From positions 29,328,154 to 29,392,153 of the forward strand of contig CM068552.1 in NCBI GenBank assembly GCA_035048495.1: 64,000 bases of DNA, read 5' to 3'. Origin of the DNA: Euptelea pleiosperma (taxonomy: Eukaryota; Streptophyta; Magnoliopsida; Ranunculales; Eupteleaceae). The notes under the pieces were generated by a model. That model saw only the letters and a list, made by a program, of their open reading frames with translations, had not been told where the DNA came from and did not search any database. A program made the translations under genes and the position numbers. Positions 11,601 to 24,766 of this stretch are shown here, piece by piece (within the stretch, counting starts at the first letter, position 1; each line of letters starts with the position of its first letter).

Positions 11601-14600
11601 GAACAAGAAAAGAAAGCAGCACACAAAAGATCCCATTCTGAAACTTCGACCACTATCAAATGTGCACTTAAAATTTAAAAAACCCGTGGAGGAACAAGTG
11701 TTTTAAAATTTTTTTCTTCTATAAGAAGTTCAGCCCATTCAGCCCAACTAATTAAAGCTCACTGACAGTAGTAGCAGTAGTAGTAGAAGGGATCTTGAAG
11801 GATAACAAAGGAAACATGAAACTTAAAAGCCAAAAATTTCCTCACCTTAAGGTCCCTATGAGCTGTTGAAAATTCTTGCTTCATCCTCCTTGAATCCCTC
11901 ATTAGAAGACTAGCACAAGGAAACAAATGCATTAAACCACAAAAACTTTTACAGTGCATTCCTGATCACGTACCATAAATTTTCCTATTGATGAGAAGCA
12001 CAATCAAATATAAGACAATATATTGACACGATGAATTGTTGTAGAAGGCCTCATGGAGTCCCTTGTAGTCAGGACAACCAAATGGAGGCTAATTTCCCAA
12101 AATCTGAGGTCATTTTTGAATTTCATCTTTAAATAAAGAAGCACAATAGGTCCCATTACTAGCACTCATCACTCGCAATGGAAGTTGAAAAGATTCTAGA
12201 ACCAAGAAGAATTGGTACCTGTATACCAGTCTAGAACACTAGAACATTTCACTCAAGCAATAATTGGACTAAGCACTAATCAGAAGGAGTTCCAAATTGA
12301 TCATTGCAACGCAATCCAAGAACTGCTAGCTATAGTCGAGATGAGAACGAGGGAAAACCTAACCTAGATCTCTAGTGATCATGATAAGTGGTCTCACATG
12401 TTTTCTCCGATCATGTAAGTCAAAAGATTGATAATGCACCAGCAGCATACTAACTAGAACAACAATGAATCGATGGGGGTATCTTACCACTATGTATTCA
12501 AAGAACAAACATTGGTAGACTATGTGTTGAGAACACACGACCTCAAGGGTGTCACCCAAGAACATGTACTGCACACCGAACTTATTTGGGCAATGGCAAA
12601 AGTTCTAATAAACACCATGTAGCATAGAACTAGAACCCATTATGTCATGAGGTCCACATTCTGCCACCCACTAACTTAACTATGCCATACGCATGAAGCA
12701 CATGTAGAGGGTTGGAACATAGATTCAAAGGTCCCACGTCGGGGATCATGTAGGCAAAAATTGAACCAATTGGATGATACTAAACATAGGTAGCAGGTTA
12801 GCTAACCCACCCACAAACTACAAATTGATTAGCTAAATAAATGGCCAATGTCATTCCTCTTAATTCTCCATACAATTAGTATGGAAAACTATGTACCACA
12901 TAGATTGGAACAACTGCCAAGCACCTAATAATTATTTTAACCAACTCATCTCTCTTGGAAGGTCATAATATGGTGAAAGTCCAGAAAAAATATTTGCACA
13001 TTGGATGGTGTCGATATCATCCGATGACGTCAATTTTTGGCCTATGAGATCAATGTGGAATCATCACCTGTGGGTCCCAACACTTCAGCATATGTACCAA
13101 ATGCAGAGCATAGGTAAATCAGCAGGGTGGATGAGGAAATAACCACACAAAGCATTACTCAACGTAAAAGCAGAAGGGGAGGAAAATAAAAAAAAACAAG
13201 AAGTTGTTAAAAAATACGAACTTAAGAATAAAAGTCTCAACTTTTGGAACCTAATGCAGAAACAATGTTGATATATTTGTAAAAACATTTTTATAGAAAA
13301 TGGATTTGTAGTGTCGATATCTAAAACGTAAGTTTCGACAATGCAAACACATAAGTTTTAATTTTTCTATCAATGAAATTGAAAGTTATTACTGTGCAAA
13401 TATACAACCTGAAGCAACTTAAGGACAACTTAGAGTGAAATAGACTTACTTGATTTCTTCTAAGAGTCACTGGTGTTATTGTTCAAGGGTGATGAAACCA
13501 AATCAGCCACCAAGTATGAGAAGTTGAGGCTTGAATCACACTCAATTTCCACCCACTAGAGCAACAATTTCCTCTCCTTGACAAACCTACCTCAACCACG
13601 AAGCCCTTTGGTACCAACTTCACTGAAAAGTTCCCAAATCCCTTCTGCGAAACAGAGACACTGTAATATCCATGCATCTGAATGGTTCCAATAGCTTGGT
13701 GAAATGCAGCACTAGCCATTCTAAAAAACCAAAAGAACACATTACAATCTCAATCAGAAGAATGTCAGAAAATATATAACTTTGAAGGTTGGATTCAAGC
13801 TCATAATGTACACTTTAAAAATGTGAGAGATCGTTTTGAGGAACGAAAAAGGGTATAAATTTTACGAGTGGGAAAAGGTGATGCAACAAAAACAAAGCCC
13901 ATCTAATGCTGTACCCACTATATCCATGAACTATTACATCAGCCGACAAATTAGGAACACCAAAAAAATAATTAAATAGAATAAAAATCACAAACAAACA
14001 TTTTTCAAAATCAGATTCCAAATTCCATTTGGGTATCCCGATAAAAATCACAAAAAAGTGAATCTGAGAATAAGAAAAAATAAAAATAAAAAACTCCCAT
14101 CACTAAGACAATTCTACATACACTTACACGCATAAGTACAACAACAAAATATTTCACAAGAGTTGAAACTCAATACAGAATCAGAAAGTGGTAGATCCTT
14201 GAAACAAATTGCAACAACAAAATCTAGCCAAAACTTTGGATCCGATGTTTATTAAATTAGTAAGAAACTTCTAACATGCATATAAATCAAAATCCATTAC
14301 TCAAAAAGAAGATATAAGAAATTGAAACAAGATTCGACTGACCAACCTGACAACCAAAGATCATTCGTACAACTGATCTCAAGGTCACCAGTAGAGAAAA
14401 CCCAATGCCTCCCAACAACATCACCATACCTATGGCTAGTACACCCACAAAAGAAATGTGATTTCCTTTTTTCAAAGAAAAATTTCTGTCTGATATAAAT
14501 GCAAATTATTATATATTTGTCTAGGCATTTGAACCCAAATGGTAAAATCTCGGCAAGCACGCATCTCTGAGGCTTACTCCTTGAGATCTGGTGGAGAAAA

Positions 14601-15185
14601 TGTGGAAAAGGTCAAGAGAGAGAGAGATAGACAGGGAAATTAAAGAGAGAGTGATGTAAAAGGCGTTTCACCCGATCAATCGAATCAGACAAAGATTGAA
14701 ACTCAGATACAAGGCGTTGGAGCTTGCAGATCACAAGCTCAGATGTCCCTAAGGGAGTTTCAGTCACCGTCAATCAGGAAATAGAAGAGCTAGGGTTTTG
14801 AGTATTGGATTTCAGAGGAGACAAAGACGAGGAAGAGGAGGAGGAGTTGAGATTAGGGTTAGGGTTTTGTTAGGTGGAGAAGCCTACTTCCCTTAGATGC
14901 TATAAAAGGAGATGGTAGCTCTGATGGATTTCATGTGAGAGAGGGAGACGGAGAGGTAAATATGGATAGATGAGAGAAAGAGAGGGATAGAGAGAGAAAG
15001 CTTACCTGTATCATTGGCGAAGACGTCGTCTGATGGCAAGGGGGTCGACATCGATGGCTAATGGCGACATGCAATGTCGAAGGAGACAAGAGAGAAGAGT
15101 AGAGGAGAGGAAGGATTTTGGGGGCTAGGGCTTTGAATGGACTAAAAGGGCATTTTGTAATGCGCGGAAAGACTTCGCGCCTTTT
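8665..15185 (-). other. CACTA interior: intron-like DNA with unassigned exon-like pieces
   Basis: No long coding sequence. Several minus-strand segments look like exons flanked by AG/GT: one near 11511-11562 (would read QADIDIIVGQAESAFLGNG), one near 11150-11260, one near 13580-13690 (GFGNFSVKLVPKGFVVE) and one near 14345-14450. I cannot assign them to families. The arrangement, with AT-rich intron-like DNA between short GC-richer pieces, suggests one or more captured genomic loci. No selection for coding is evident. Confidence 0.35.
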
Positions 15186-15418
15186 TTTTTTTTTTTTTTG
15201 CGAATGACATCGCCGGCGGTTAAAAACCGCCGGGGAAACACTTTCTTCGAGGGTTTAAAACCGCCGGCGATGTTATTCGCAAATATAATGAAAAAAATAA
15301 TTTATCGGCGGCTTTTTTGCCTTTCCCGGCAGTTGCAAACCGTCCTACTGAACCGGCGGTTTATAACCGCCGATAAAATAAAACCTTTCCGACGGGGAAA
15401 GCCATTTTTTTGGTAGTG
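15186..15418. repeat. CACTA subterminal repeat array, right end
   Basis: A second array of GCCGGCGGTT / AACCGCCGGC motifs in both orientations mirrors the left end and finishes at the terminal TGGTAGTG. Confidence 0.85.
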
Positions 15419-15939
15419 AATGTAAGTTTTTAATAATTAAACTTATGAAAATGATACAAATAACAAATATCTAGAGTCCCACATCGATCTCATTGACATT
15501 CTCAATTGTCCATCCGATCTTCATATGCTATCGTCTTAATCATGTGCATCAACTCCGAAATTCACACCATCCTTAATTAAGTCTGAAATGTTTGGTAAAT
15601 ACCATGAGCCAAAGCCTAGTAGATAATCCACTGTACACCGCATACATATCACAGATAATAACGTATATTCTAATTCAAAAATTATGACATATTCAATGCA
15701 TAATAGATAATATAAACCAGTAACGTCAACCAAGAATAATAAATATTTCTCACAGTTAGCCCAATATCATTATATTCATATGATTGTAAGTACAACTCAA
15801 TCTTAAGTTTCATTCTCATTCCCACGCCGGGAGTAGCCAAAAGGCTCTTCTGCAGGAGTCTGGGGTCTTTCACCCTAGGGCTCCAGGCCCTTTTTAATTT
15901 TTTTTCTGCAGGTATCCATTAGGATCACACCTGAACTAA

Positions 15940-18589
15940 TGACAGTAGGATTTTTCCGCATCGTTGGTTGCGGTAACCCTAATCTCAATACATTTGTAAT
16001 ATTATCCGATTATCCTGTAAAATTCAAAGATTTTGTATAGGGATTCGTGTCGGATATCAATCCGTACTCAGGATTAGTCAGATTAGCACAATAATGAACA
16101 TAAAATGACGAAAAATTAGTAGAGAATGTAACTCAATCATACTTAAATAATCTTTATTTAACTGAATTTTTCTCTTACAATGCAAATCAGATAAAATTAA
16201 TTAAACTAGAAAGCATTAAGAGAGATTAGGGTAGAGAGAGAGTGAGGAATAGGGAGAGAAACTAGAAAGATAATAGGTAGAGAGAGAAAATGAGTGGAGA
16301 TGTATTTTAGAGAGAGAAAATAGAAGGTTAAAGAGAGAAAGAGACTAAGGTAGATAGAAAATATCCTAGAAAGAAAATTCACTGTTTGATCTCACCTTCA
16401 GATGGAGAGCAATGGAAGATTTGCTAGCAACATGGCAGCAAGGAGTGGTGGATTGAGAGAGACGAAGCACACAACACCCATGAATGTATCAGCAGCTTAT
16501 AGATGAGGCGGTGGTGAGGAGCTCGTCCGAGCAGTGTTGCTGTGATGAACTAGGCTAGATGTTTGCTGGTCTACTCGTTTCATCCAGCAAGAGGAGATGC
16601 TTGCAGGTCTGCAAGTTGAAGACGGCTTGATTGCTCGGCCAAGATGTAGGCGGTGATACGTGTAGCATGAAGACGCAAAGGAACAGTCCAACTAGGTGGT
16701 GGAGGCGCTGATGGATCTGTTCGTGAGGAGGGATGCTGGATCGCCGAGAGGAACATGGATGGCTGGAGTGCAGCGATCGTGAGATGCAGCACCGTTGGAG
16801 ATGTGGATTGCAGATGATGAGAAGATGCTGAGGCGCACACCCATAGGAAGGCACCTTCCCCTTTTTCTTCTTCTTCCCTCCTTTTTTTTTATTTTTTTTT
16901 ATTGGGAGAAGACGAGGAGCAAGAGGTCGTGCGATGAGAGGCAGCACCGTGCGTTGATGGTTGTGGCATGATTGAAGTTGAAGGGATCCAGTGATGGATG
17001 GCTTGCTGGGTTTGAGATGATAGATGGAGAAGATGGGGGGCATGGACAGTGGAACATAGCGTTGCAAGATAGCAACTCGTTGGGGTGGCACACCAACAGC
17101 AAAAAACGGTATTGGTTTCTTGCTGGTTTAGGCGGTATGGAGGTCTGTTGATTGAGATGCAGCGGTCTCGAGAGAAGGAATGAGGAGAAGGAGATGGGGA
17201 GACGGAAGGGCAGTAGGAAGGTGCTGCGGTGAAGACGTGGTGCTACAAGAGGCGCTGATGTGATGGCGACCGGAGTTGCAGCCTGCAACTCCGGCGAGGG
17301 TGTGAAGAGGAACAAGAAAAAAAAACAAGAAGAAGAAGACAGAGGAGAGAAGAAGAAGGAGAAGAAGAACGAGGCGCGTGGCCGGAGTTGTAGAACTCCG
17401 GCCGGAGAAAAGGAGAAGGAAGAAGAAGATGAAGAAGATGAAGAAGAAGAGGAGGAAAGAAGGAGAGGAGGAAGGGTAGAATGTGGGGGAAGGTTTTGGG
17501 GAGAGAAAGGAGAAGAAAGGAGGGGGATTAGGGTTCAAACGAACCCTTCTCCTTCCCCTTTTAAAGCTCCTTATTTCCTTTAATGGAAATAGGGTATTTT
17601 TCAAAAATAAGAAAAATAAGTAAAACCCTACTTTTCTTTGGGGAATTTCCCCATTTAGTTGACCCCCCATTTTTTAAAATTTAATTGAAATTATTTTGAA
17701 ATTCACGGGATCCACTAAATGGTCGGACAGCGGGTTGATGATGATGGGCCTGGCTACTGGCCCACATGGATTGATGATGTCCATCGTCTCACAAGATGAT
17801 GTGATAGACAATCTGATGGCGATCGGATGGATGGTGACTTGATTGGGACCCAGATTGGTAGATCGACGGATCTAGAGAGATCCAACGGTCCGGTGGAAGA
17901 TCCAACGGTCCGATTGAAGATCCAACAGTCAGAAAGCTAATGGAGATGAGATAGAGCCGATGGGCAGGAGTTCTGGGGTTAGGTCAGTAGATTCGAGGAC
18001 CGAGAGATGAAGAGAGAGAGAATAAGGAGAGATGAGAGAGAAAATATCAGAAAATTGAGATAAAAGTATTGGCAGAGGGTCTGGAACCCTGGTCTTCACT
18101 GTGACCATCCTCACGCTTCTCCAGTAGAGTAGACTATCATTCCTTGCTGACTCATGTGGCTTTAAACGCTTAGGTCCGTCTCTTGGTCATTGGCTCTCCT
18201 ACTCTCTTTATTCTTTGGGTCGGCTTTTTGGTCCTCTTATTCAGCCCATATTTGGCCCATATCTTCTAGTCATAGCATGTGGGCTCTTTAAGCTTTGATA
18301 ATGGGCTTTCCTGATCGATATGGGCTCGCAAGTCTCGAGAATTGTCCCATCGGGGTTTCTTGCGACAGAAGAAGCGCGTAATGAGACTCTATCAGAATGA
18401 CTTCATGTCTAGACTTCTAAAAATATGTTTAATGCATGCAAATATACCATTTCGTCCAAAAAAGTGTGTTCTACGCAATAAAAGAGACCCTTACGTAGAA
18501 AAGTAGATAAATAGAGCATTTTAACGTAGGAGAGTGTGAAAACGCTTAGAAGATAACAGTGGAAAATACGCACTTTTAAGCGAATATCA
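15940..18589 (-). repeat. Solo LTR of the Athila-type family (LTR-A), minus strand
   Basis: On the minus strand it begins TGATATTCGC at 18589 and ends ...CCTACTGTCA at 15940, 2650 bp, matching the LTR at 2676-5225 in order along its length. A perfect 5-bp target duplication ACTAA flanks it (15935-15939 and 18590-18594), so it is a solo LTR left by recombination between two LTRs. It sits inside the TGTAATACCC-type gypsy LTR. It carries the family hairpins at 17270-17294 and 17381-17403. Confidence 0.93.
17270..17294. other. LTR hairpin in solo LTR (CCGGAGTTGCA / TGCAACTCCGG)
   Basis: Eleven-base perfect arms around a three-base loop. It is the counterpart of the hairpin at 4205-4230; a second, GCCGGAGTT-gtag-AACTCCGGC, lies at 17381-17403. 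Confidence 0.8.
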
Positions 18590-19321
18590 ACTAATTAACA
18601 CTTCAATATTATAAAAATTATTATCTATAACATTTTTTCTGGCACACCGGCCGATCCGATCAGATCCGAATCACAATAATATCCACAACATCATCAATTA
18701 AGCACATATATATAACATGATTAATAATGTAAAATAATTGAGATTATCTATTAAAATATGTAGGTGTACCTACCTTGTTCGTTGATCTTCATCCGAACTT
18801 GAATCAATAGTGAAAAAATAATCGCGGGTGTTTTTACCAATCGTCGTTAGATGAAGCCAGAATTCGAGTATGTCGAATGTCTCGATAGTATGAACTTTTT
18901 TGTCTCAATGAATGGTGAGGCGTTATGTTGTTTCTAGGACTTTTAAAGCTGTCAACGATTTGTAATGGAAAACTCTCTAATGGTGAAAAATAAAAATGTG
19001 TAGGTTTTTGGGAGATTCTTCTATTTTTATTAGTTGCTCAAAAAGAATGGTAAGTCATTATTTATTTATGTGTGCAATTAATTATCATTGGTAATTTATT
19101 TAAATAGTTTCTTTATTCTTAAAGTTCAAGTCTTTGGTTAGGGAAAGATTTTCATTATTTCCAAAAGACTAAAAGTTATGAAAAATTTTAATTAAGGCAA
19201 TTAATGTGTAACTCAAAGATATTAATTATCTAATTAATTATTTTAATTTTATCATTTGTTGAAAATACCCTTCTAATATAAATTACTCTAATATCCTTGG
19301 ACAAAAGTTCAGGGTATTACA

Positions 19322-20599
19322 ACCTACCCCCGTTACAAGAATTTCATCCACGAAATTTAAAACATAATTAATTTAAATTATTTTTATTTAGCCCGTCATT
19401 TTAGATTAGTCGATTAATCATTCTAGTCAAGCTTAGTTAGATCGGTTGACAAAACTTTATACTCAAAAAGACTGAGCTTTGACTTCAATCATGACTTGAC
19501 AACTAAATCCATTGATTTCTTGTCCAGTTTCAACTGGAGAGGATCGAACAACTGTGGTTCGGTGAAAACCTCTATGAGTCTGTCGTGGATCCTATTTTCG
19601 TGAGTACATACGAATCCTAGATTTATCAATGGGCATACATCCATATTTAGTGCATCTTTAATTGCGTAACCTAATCAAATTGGTTAAATTAATTAACATA
19701 GTAAATCTAGTCAAATTGGTCATCTACACTAATTAGTATAGAAGCTTTGACATTGATCTCTGAGAGCTTATTGAGGACATAGTCTTGAGTTTCCAAAAAT
19801 AGCTTATTTGATGGTACTCTCTGCACATAGTTATCTCTATTTTTGTAATTTAATAAATCCAAAGGTTAGTGGTATTTAAGAATGAGCCATGTGGCTCTTA
19901 CTGTAGTCCATCAGAAACTTGACATGAGGGATTCTTTTGATTGCAAGAAATATGGCAAGTACTACAGAAATACAAAAATTTAGAAAAAAATGATGATAAA
20001 GATAGTTACAGCAAAGGTTTTAAATGAACCATTCTAACGGGTATAACGGACAGGACCATTAATGTTACGCCCTTCGTAACGTCGTATGATTAGATCAAGA
20101 TATACAAATTACGTATAGTTTGTATTTAAAAATAAAAACGTCAAATATGCAAGTTTGTTATAGAAAATCTTAAGTACTAATTTTTTATAGACTAGAGTCC
20201 CATAATTAATACTAGTTTAGAGTAAACCTTCGCTCGAACCTGGTGTGAGCTAAGCCAATCACAGGCCACAGTGCGAGCCACGTGGCACACTTTTTTTTTT
20301 GCTAAGTGAGGTAATTGATTAGAACAAAAGAAAATAAATTACAGAGAGTGGGTCAAAGAGACCAAAAGGAAAAGGAAAAGAGAAACAAATAAAAGATACA
20401 AATCTGTAGTAAGTCCTAGATGGGTCTTCAACCAATTTGAAGTCTCCCATCCCACCAAAGCCGAGAGTTAATCAGCATAGTGGTACCGAATTTGGCACAT
20501 TAGTCAGCCCCAAAATTTATCCAGTTTAGTGCACAGAATATAAGAATTAACACAGTATCTATGTAGCAGTATGACAGAAACAGGAGGGACTGAGTTGCC
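19322..20599 (-). mobile_element. Decayed gypsy internal end and spacer
   Basis: The first about 60 bases hold the polypurine tract and the conserved 3' internal motif of the gypsy element, on the minus strand. Beyond that I recognise no coding sequence. The rest up to the receptor kinase gene is AT-rich spacer, including its 3' downstream region. Confidence 0.5.
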
Positions 20600-23500
20600 T
20601 CAAATCTCTAACAAAGACCGTTTGATCTCATGCATCCTTTTTAGAGTTTCTCTCATGGTTAAACGATCTTTAGCTGAATCTGCTGCACAGGACAGACCGA
20701 CCTTTATCATGCCATCCAAGCACATTTCCTTTCTAATTTGCCAGATGTTAGAGCTGCTGCTGCTGCTGCTGGTGCCAACACTGTAACTGGTAGTGCTGCT
20801 GTTGTACTCTGGAGCATTGTCGTTTTCAAGGAGTCTCGAATCAATAATTTCCAGAACTCGATTCTCATACACGGCAGATGCAAATTTATTCAGGTTTTGA
20901 CCATCCTTAAACATCTCATCAGTGGGTTTCTTTCCTACAAAGATCTCCAACAGTAGAATCCCGTAACTGTAGACGTCACCACTCGTTGAAACATTGCAAC
21001 CAAGTCCGTATTCTAGGATACCAGGAAAACAGATTAGAAACTCAAATACCCGTAACTAAAAGTAATATTCCTAATGGAAAACGCAAAAATTTAATGAAGC
21101 TAGTTGTGTTTTGATACCTGGGGCAATGTAACCAATGGAACCCTTCAGTCCTATTGTGCTACTTTGATTCTGTGAAGGATTATGAGAGAGAAACCTTGCC
21201 AGTCCAAAATCCCCTACATGGGCTACCATATCATCGTCCAAAAGTACATTGCCGGGTTTCATATCACAGTGCACAATAGGTGGGTCGCAGTCATGGTGCA
21301 AATAGTCCATGGCAGCAGCTACATCTATGGCAATATTCAGTCTCTGGATCAAGTTCAGACTTGACCCAGACACAGGGTCTTCTGGATACAGCCACTTATC
21401 CAAGCTGCCATTAGACATGAACTCCATAACCAAGGCCTTGAATTCGCCTCCTCCATGGTTGATGCTTGAGCAAGAGGTGATAACCTTCACAAGGTTCCGA
21501 TGCCGTACATTTTTTAGGGCTTCACATTCTAATGTGAAACTTTGAGAAGCTTTTCTTTGTTTTAGGTCAAGGACCTTGATCGCAACAATGGTGGATGCTC
21601 CATCTTCACCGTTGTTTCCACTATGATCACCACTACTGACGACTCCTCTGTAAACAGAACCAAAACCTCCCTTGCCTACTAGATTTTCTGGCGCCAAACC
21701 ATTAGTAGCAGATAGAATATCCGAGTAGGATATCTTCTGCAGCTGCCCTATGAGATCAGGGAGGCCTTGAATTCTCTTCTTTTTCTTGTTCAGGGAGATC
21801 AGGACCCATAAAAAACAGAACAAAACACACAATAATGCAGTGAGGCTAGCAATCGGAACAATGATTTTGAGTGCAACGGACCCGTTTCGCTTCTTTTTAG
21901 GGGCACATGTAGGAACCTTAAGCTTCCCAGTAATCTCTTGATCGTCACTACAGAGCATATTATTTCCTTGAAGAGAATCCCAGCTGATGTCCAAGAAGAT
22001 GCCTTCACTTGGTACTTGCCCTTCCAAATCATTGAAAGACAGATTCAACATCATTAAAACCCGAAGGCTCTCTAATTCAATTGGGATCAGGCCAGAAAGA
22101 TTATTAGTGGAAAGATCCAACCTCTCCAGAGCTGCTAATTGACCCATCGATTTTGGGATTGAGCCATTGAATTTGTTTCTAGCCATGCTAAGATTACCCA
22201 AACTCGAACAGTCACCAATAGTATCTGGAATATTGTCCGATAGCAGGTTATCAGAAACATCCATGAAAGAGAGCTGATTCAGTCCACCTACTTCCATGGG
22301 AAGAGAACCGCTTAGAGTATTCTGAGCCAAACGCAGTTCACGTAAATTAGAGAGCCCAAAAATCTCCTTAGGTATGCTTCCAACCAGCCTATTCCTGGCG
22401 AGTCCCAATACTTCTAGACGGTGGCAGTCCTCTATACTCTTGGGAATTCTACCTGAGAATCGGTTATTTCCCATGGTGAGCTGATAAAGTTTAGTAAGAT
22501 TGCTGAAGCTATCTGGTATTTCTCCGAAGAACATGTTTTGGTGCAGAGAAAATCTCTGCAGATTGTGCAGTAGTCCTATGGAGTTTGGTACTGTTCCTTG
22601 GAAATCATTTTGATACAGAGATAAGACTGTAAGGTTGCGATAGTTATCCATTCCTCGAGGGAAACTGCCAGAGAGTGAATTACCTTCCACGCAAAATTGT
22701 TCAAGATGGATTGATTGGTTAGCAATCGTACTTGGAAGCTCACCAGCTAGTTGATTTGAATTCAGCATGAGATTCTTTAAACGGCTGCAGTTTGTGAGAG
22801 AATCGAATACCTGATGGTTGAGCTCTGTGGTAGAAGAGAGACCATTCAAGCCTAGATTCAGATTAACGAGATTATTCAAGTTACCAAATAAAGGCAGTAC
22901 ACCATGAAAGCTATTTGAAGATAAATCGAGGGATTGAATTCTGGACACATTGGATAAAGAACTTGGTATAGGTCCATCAAGCTCATTCTGGGCCATGTAG
23001 AGATTGCTGAGACTAGGAAGCGTAAGAGCCATGTCAGGTGGTAGCTTTCCAACGAGCTTATTATTCGTTACGGAGAAGTAGACCATAGAGGAGATGTTGT
23101 AAATTGAATAAGGGATCTCTCCACTGAACTGATTCTCAGAGAGCTGAAGAATAAGTAGATTTTGGAGAAGACCCAACTCGTTTGGAATTCTGCCAGAGAA
23201 TTGGTTTTTTGCCAGGTAGAGCGAAGTAAGAGAGGACATATTTCCAAGTGAAGGAGGGATCGGGCCAGTGAGATTATTGGCAGCAACATCAAAAGTTCTG
23301 AGCTTCAATAGAAATCCGAGCTCGAATGGGAGTTTACCAATCAGTTTATTGAATTGGAGATAGATTTCTTTCAGGTTAGAAATACGGGAGAGACTTGCAG
23401 GGATGGTACCATCGATAGAGTTTTTGGCGAGGACGAGACGGCGAAGAAGGGAGAGACGGCTGAACTCTTGAGGAATAGGGCCGTGGAAGAGGTTGTCGGA

Positions 23501-23794
23501 AAGATCAAGTGTTCTGAGGGAGGTGAGGTTGGAGAGTTGAGGAGGGATGGTACCGGAGAGCCCGAGTCCTCCAAGGCGGAGTGACTGTACCCGGGTTCGG
23601 TTAGTGGTGCAAGAAATTCCAAACCAAGTGCAAAGAGATAAGCTACTGTTCCAACTTGAGAGAACCTTTCGAGGGTCAGAGACATTTTGCTTGAAGTATA
23701 GAAGGGCTTCACTGTCTGTGTCAGCATTGAGAGCGTATGCACTACTCATGCAACAAGAGAGGAGGATGAGCAGTGCAAGATGGTGACGCTCCAT
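20600..23794 (-). CDS. LRR receptor-like kinase, EFR/Xa21 type (LRR subfamily XII), two exons
   Basis: Exons 23794-21118 and 21012-20600 with a 105-bp GT..AG intron; spliced length 3090 bp, 1029 residues, normal for the family. Residues 1-21 form a signal peptide, an LRR N-terminal cap follows (to about 65), then about 20 LRRs with LxxNxLxGxIP repeats to about 600. One membrane helix lies at about 642-668. The kinase starts near 690: glycine loop GKGGFGSVY 707-715, lysine K740, catalytic HCD at 842-844, GDFG 861-864. The splice junction completes the APE motif at 891-893. Cysteine instead of arginine before the catalytic Asp makes it a non-RD kinase, typical of plant immune receptors such as FLS2, EFR and XA21. 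It is inferred to sense a microbial or peptide ligand at the plasma membrane. No stops or frameshifts, so probably functional. The ligand is unknown. Confidence 0.93.
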
Positions 23795-24552
23795 TTTTAG
23801 ACCATGGAATATGGACTACTTGTTTGCCGCTTCTTACCCTTCAAAAAATATATCGATCTTCTTACCCTGTAAATATACCAGTGAAGACGAACATTTCATG
23901 AACAATTACTATTAGCTGAACGGTCAGCAGCCTTTTTTGAACAAGAACAACTTGGAATAGAGAAGCTTCCAAGATTCTCAAGAATAATTCAAAGGTTTAT
24001 TAAGCATATTTAATGCAGCAGGCAGCCTCCAAGTAATCTGTTTGAATAAACAATCTGAAAATGCATGTCATGCTGTATAATTTTCGAACAGATTTAATGG
24101 CATAATTTAAAAAAAAATTATTTTATTGTTTTGGTGGTTAAGACTTAAGACTGGGGATACTCATTTTATTATGTCCGGAATGATATGGTAGATCAGACGA
24201 TCACGGTAATTTGTTGAAGTCTTAATATTGGTCCACTTCACTACAAATTAAAACCTTCCCTAAAGTTGACCTGGGGTGTGACATGCCAACCTAATCAACC
24301 TAATCAATGGTAACCATTCAGCTTGTCTCATTCTTTTTGAAAATAAGAAAAGTAAAGTAAAAGAAAAAACTGAATTGTTCAAAAAAAGCTATAGATTGGA
24401 TTCATTCGACTGGGTCAACTTTGAACTAGGAGAGTTTGGCTGGGTGAAACCCATCAAATGGTATTTTCAGCTGGGCCTTATGTGATCCGTAAGGCAAAGA
24501 GGATGAGAACAACCTCTTCCACTTCTCCCCTCTTAGACTCAAATATTCTAAA

Positions 24553-24558
<6 letters not shown>
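23795..24558. other. Receptor kinase upstream region
   Basis: Promoter and 5' leader region of the minus-strand kinase gene; no other gene seen. The first about 230 bases are shared with 32537-32750 in the second duplicated block. A TATATTTA-like sequence (minus strand) lies near 23870. Confidence 0.5.

Positions 24559-24607
<49 letters not shown>
24559..24607. repeat. (GA)n microsatellite
   Basis: An uninterrupted run of about 24 GA dinucleotides, about 0.8 kb upstream of the receptor kinase start. It generates spurious Arg-Glu or Ser-Leu frames. Confidence 0.95.
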
Positions 24608-24612
<5 letters not shown>

Positions 24613-24766
24613 TTCCCATCTATATGGGCGAGCTGCAGTGGGACCATTGAATGGTAGGGTCCTACTTCCTTTGCATATATGTAGGCACTTTAGCATTTCT
24701 TGTATCTATAAACGCTGGATTTCCAGTGAAGTCGTAGGTAAGAAGTTCTCCATTCGACGTGTACCC

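Larger units (their letters stand above)
7879..15418. mobile_element. CACTA (En/Spm) DNA transposon, 7.5 kb, non-autonomous, with captured gene fragment
   Basis: The left end is CACTACCAAAAAAAGGC and the right end is ...GCCATTTTTTTGGTAGTG, inverted repeats starting with CACTA. The 3-bp target duplication AAT is present at 7876-7878 and 15419-15421. Both ends carry subterminal arrays of the GCCGGCGGTT / AACCGCCGGC motif. No TNP2-type transposase is recognisable, so mobilisation would need a transposase in trans. Instead the interior holds minus-strand exon-like pieces, of which the V-ATPase subunit F fragment is identifiable. It was inserted into the gypsy LTR. Confidence 0.9.
7316..19321 (-). 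repeat. Gypsy LTR (TGTAATACCC...GGGGCATGACA), split by two nested insertions
   Basis: Read on the minus strand the LTR begins TGTAATACCCTGAAC at 19321 and ends ...GGGGCATGACA at 7316. Immediately outside the 19321 end, on the minus strand, lies GGGGGTAGGT preceded by the 'aatttcgtggatgaaattc' motif typical of the end of Ty3/gypsy internal regions (Tekay/Del-like). This makes it the 3' LTR with its polypurine tract. Removing the CACTA element (7879-15418), the solo LTR (15940-18589) and one copy of each target duplicate leaves about 1.8 kb of native LTR. The rest of the element is decayed. Confidence 0.78.

Noticed and set aside
16497..17670. Several 60-180 codon frames, some proline- or histidine-rich
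   Set aside because: They lie wholly inside the solo LTR 15940-18589 and are not conserved in frame with the LTRs at 2676 or 49711.
23354..23786. Frames antisense to the receptor kinase
   Set aside because: Shadows of the LRR coding sequence; codon pattern follows the minus-strand gene.
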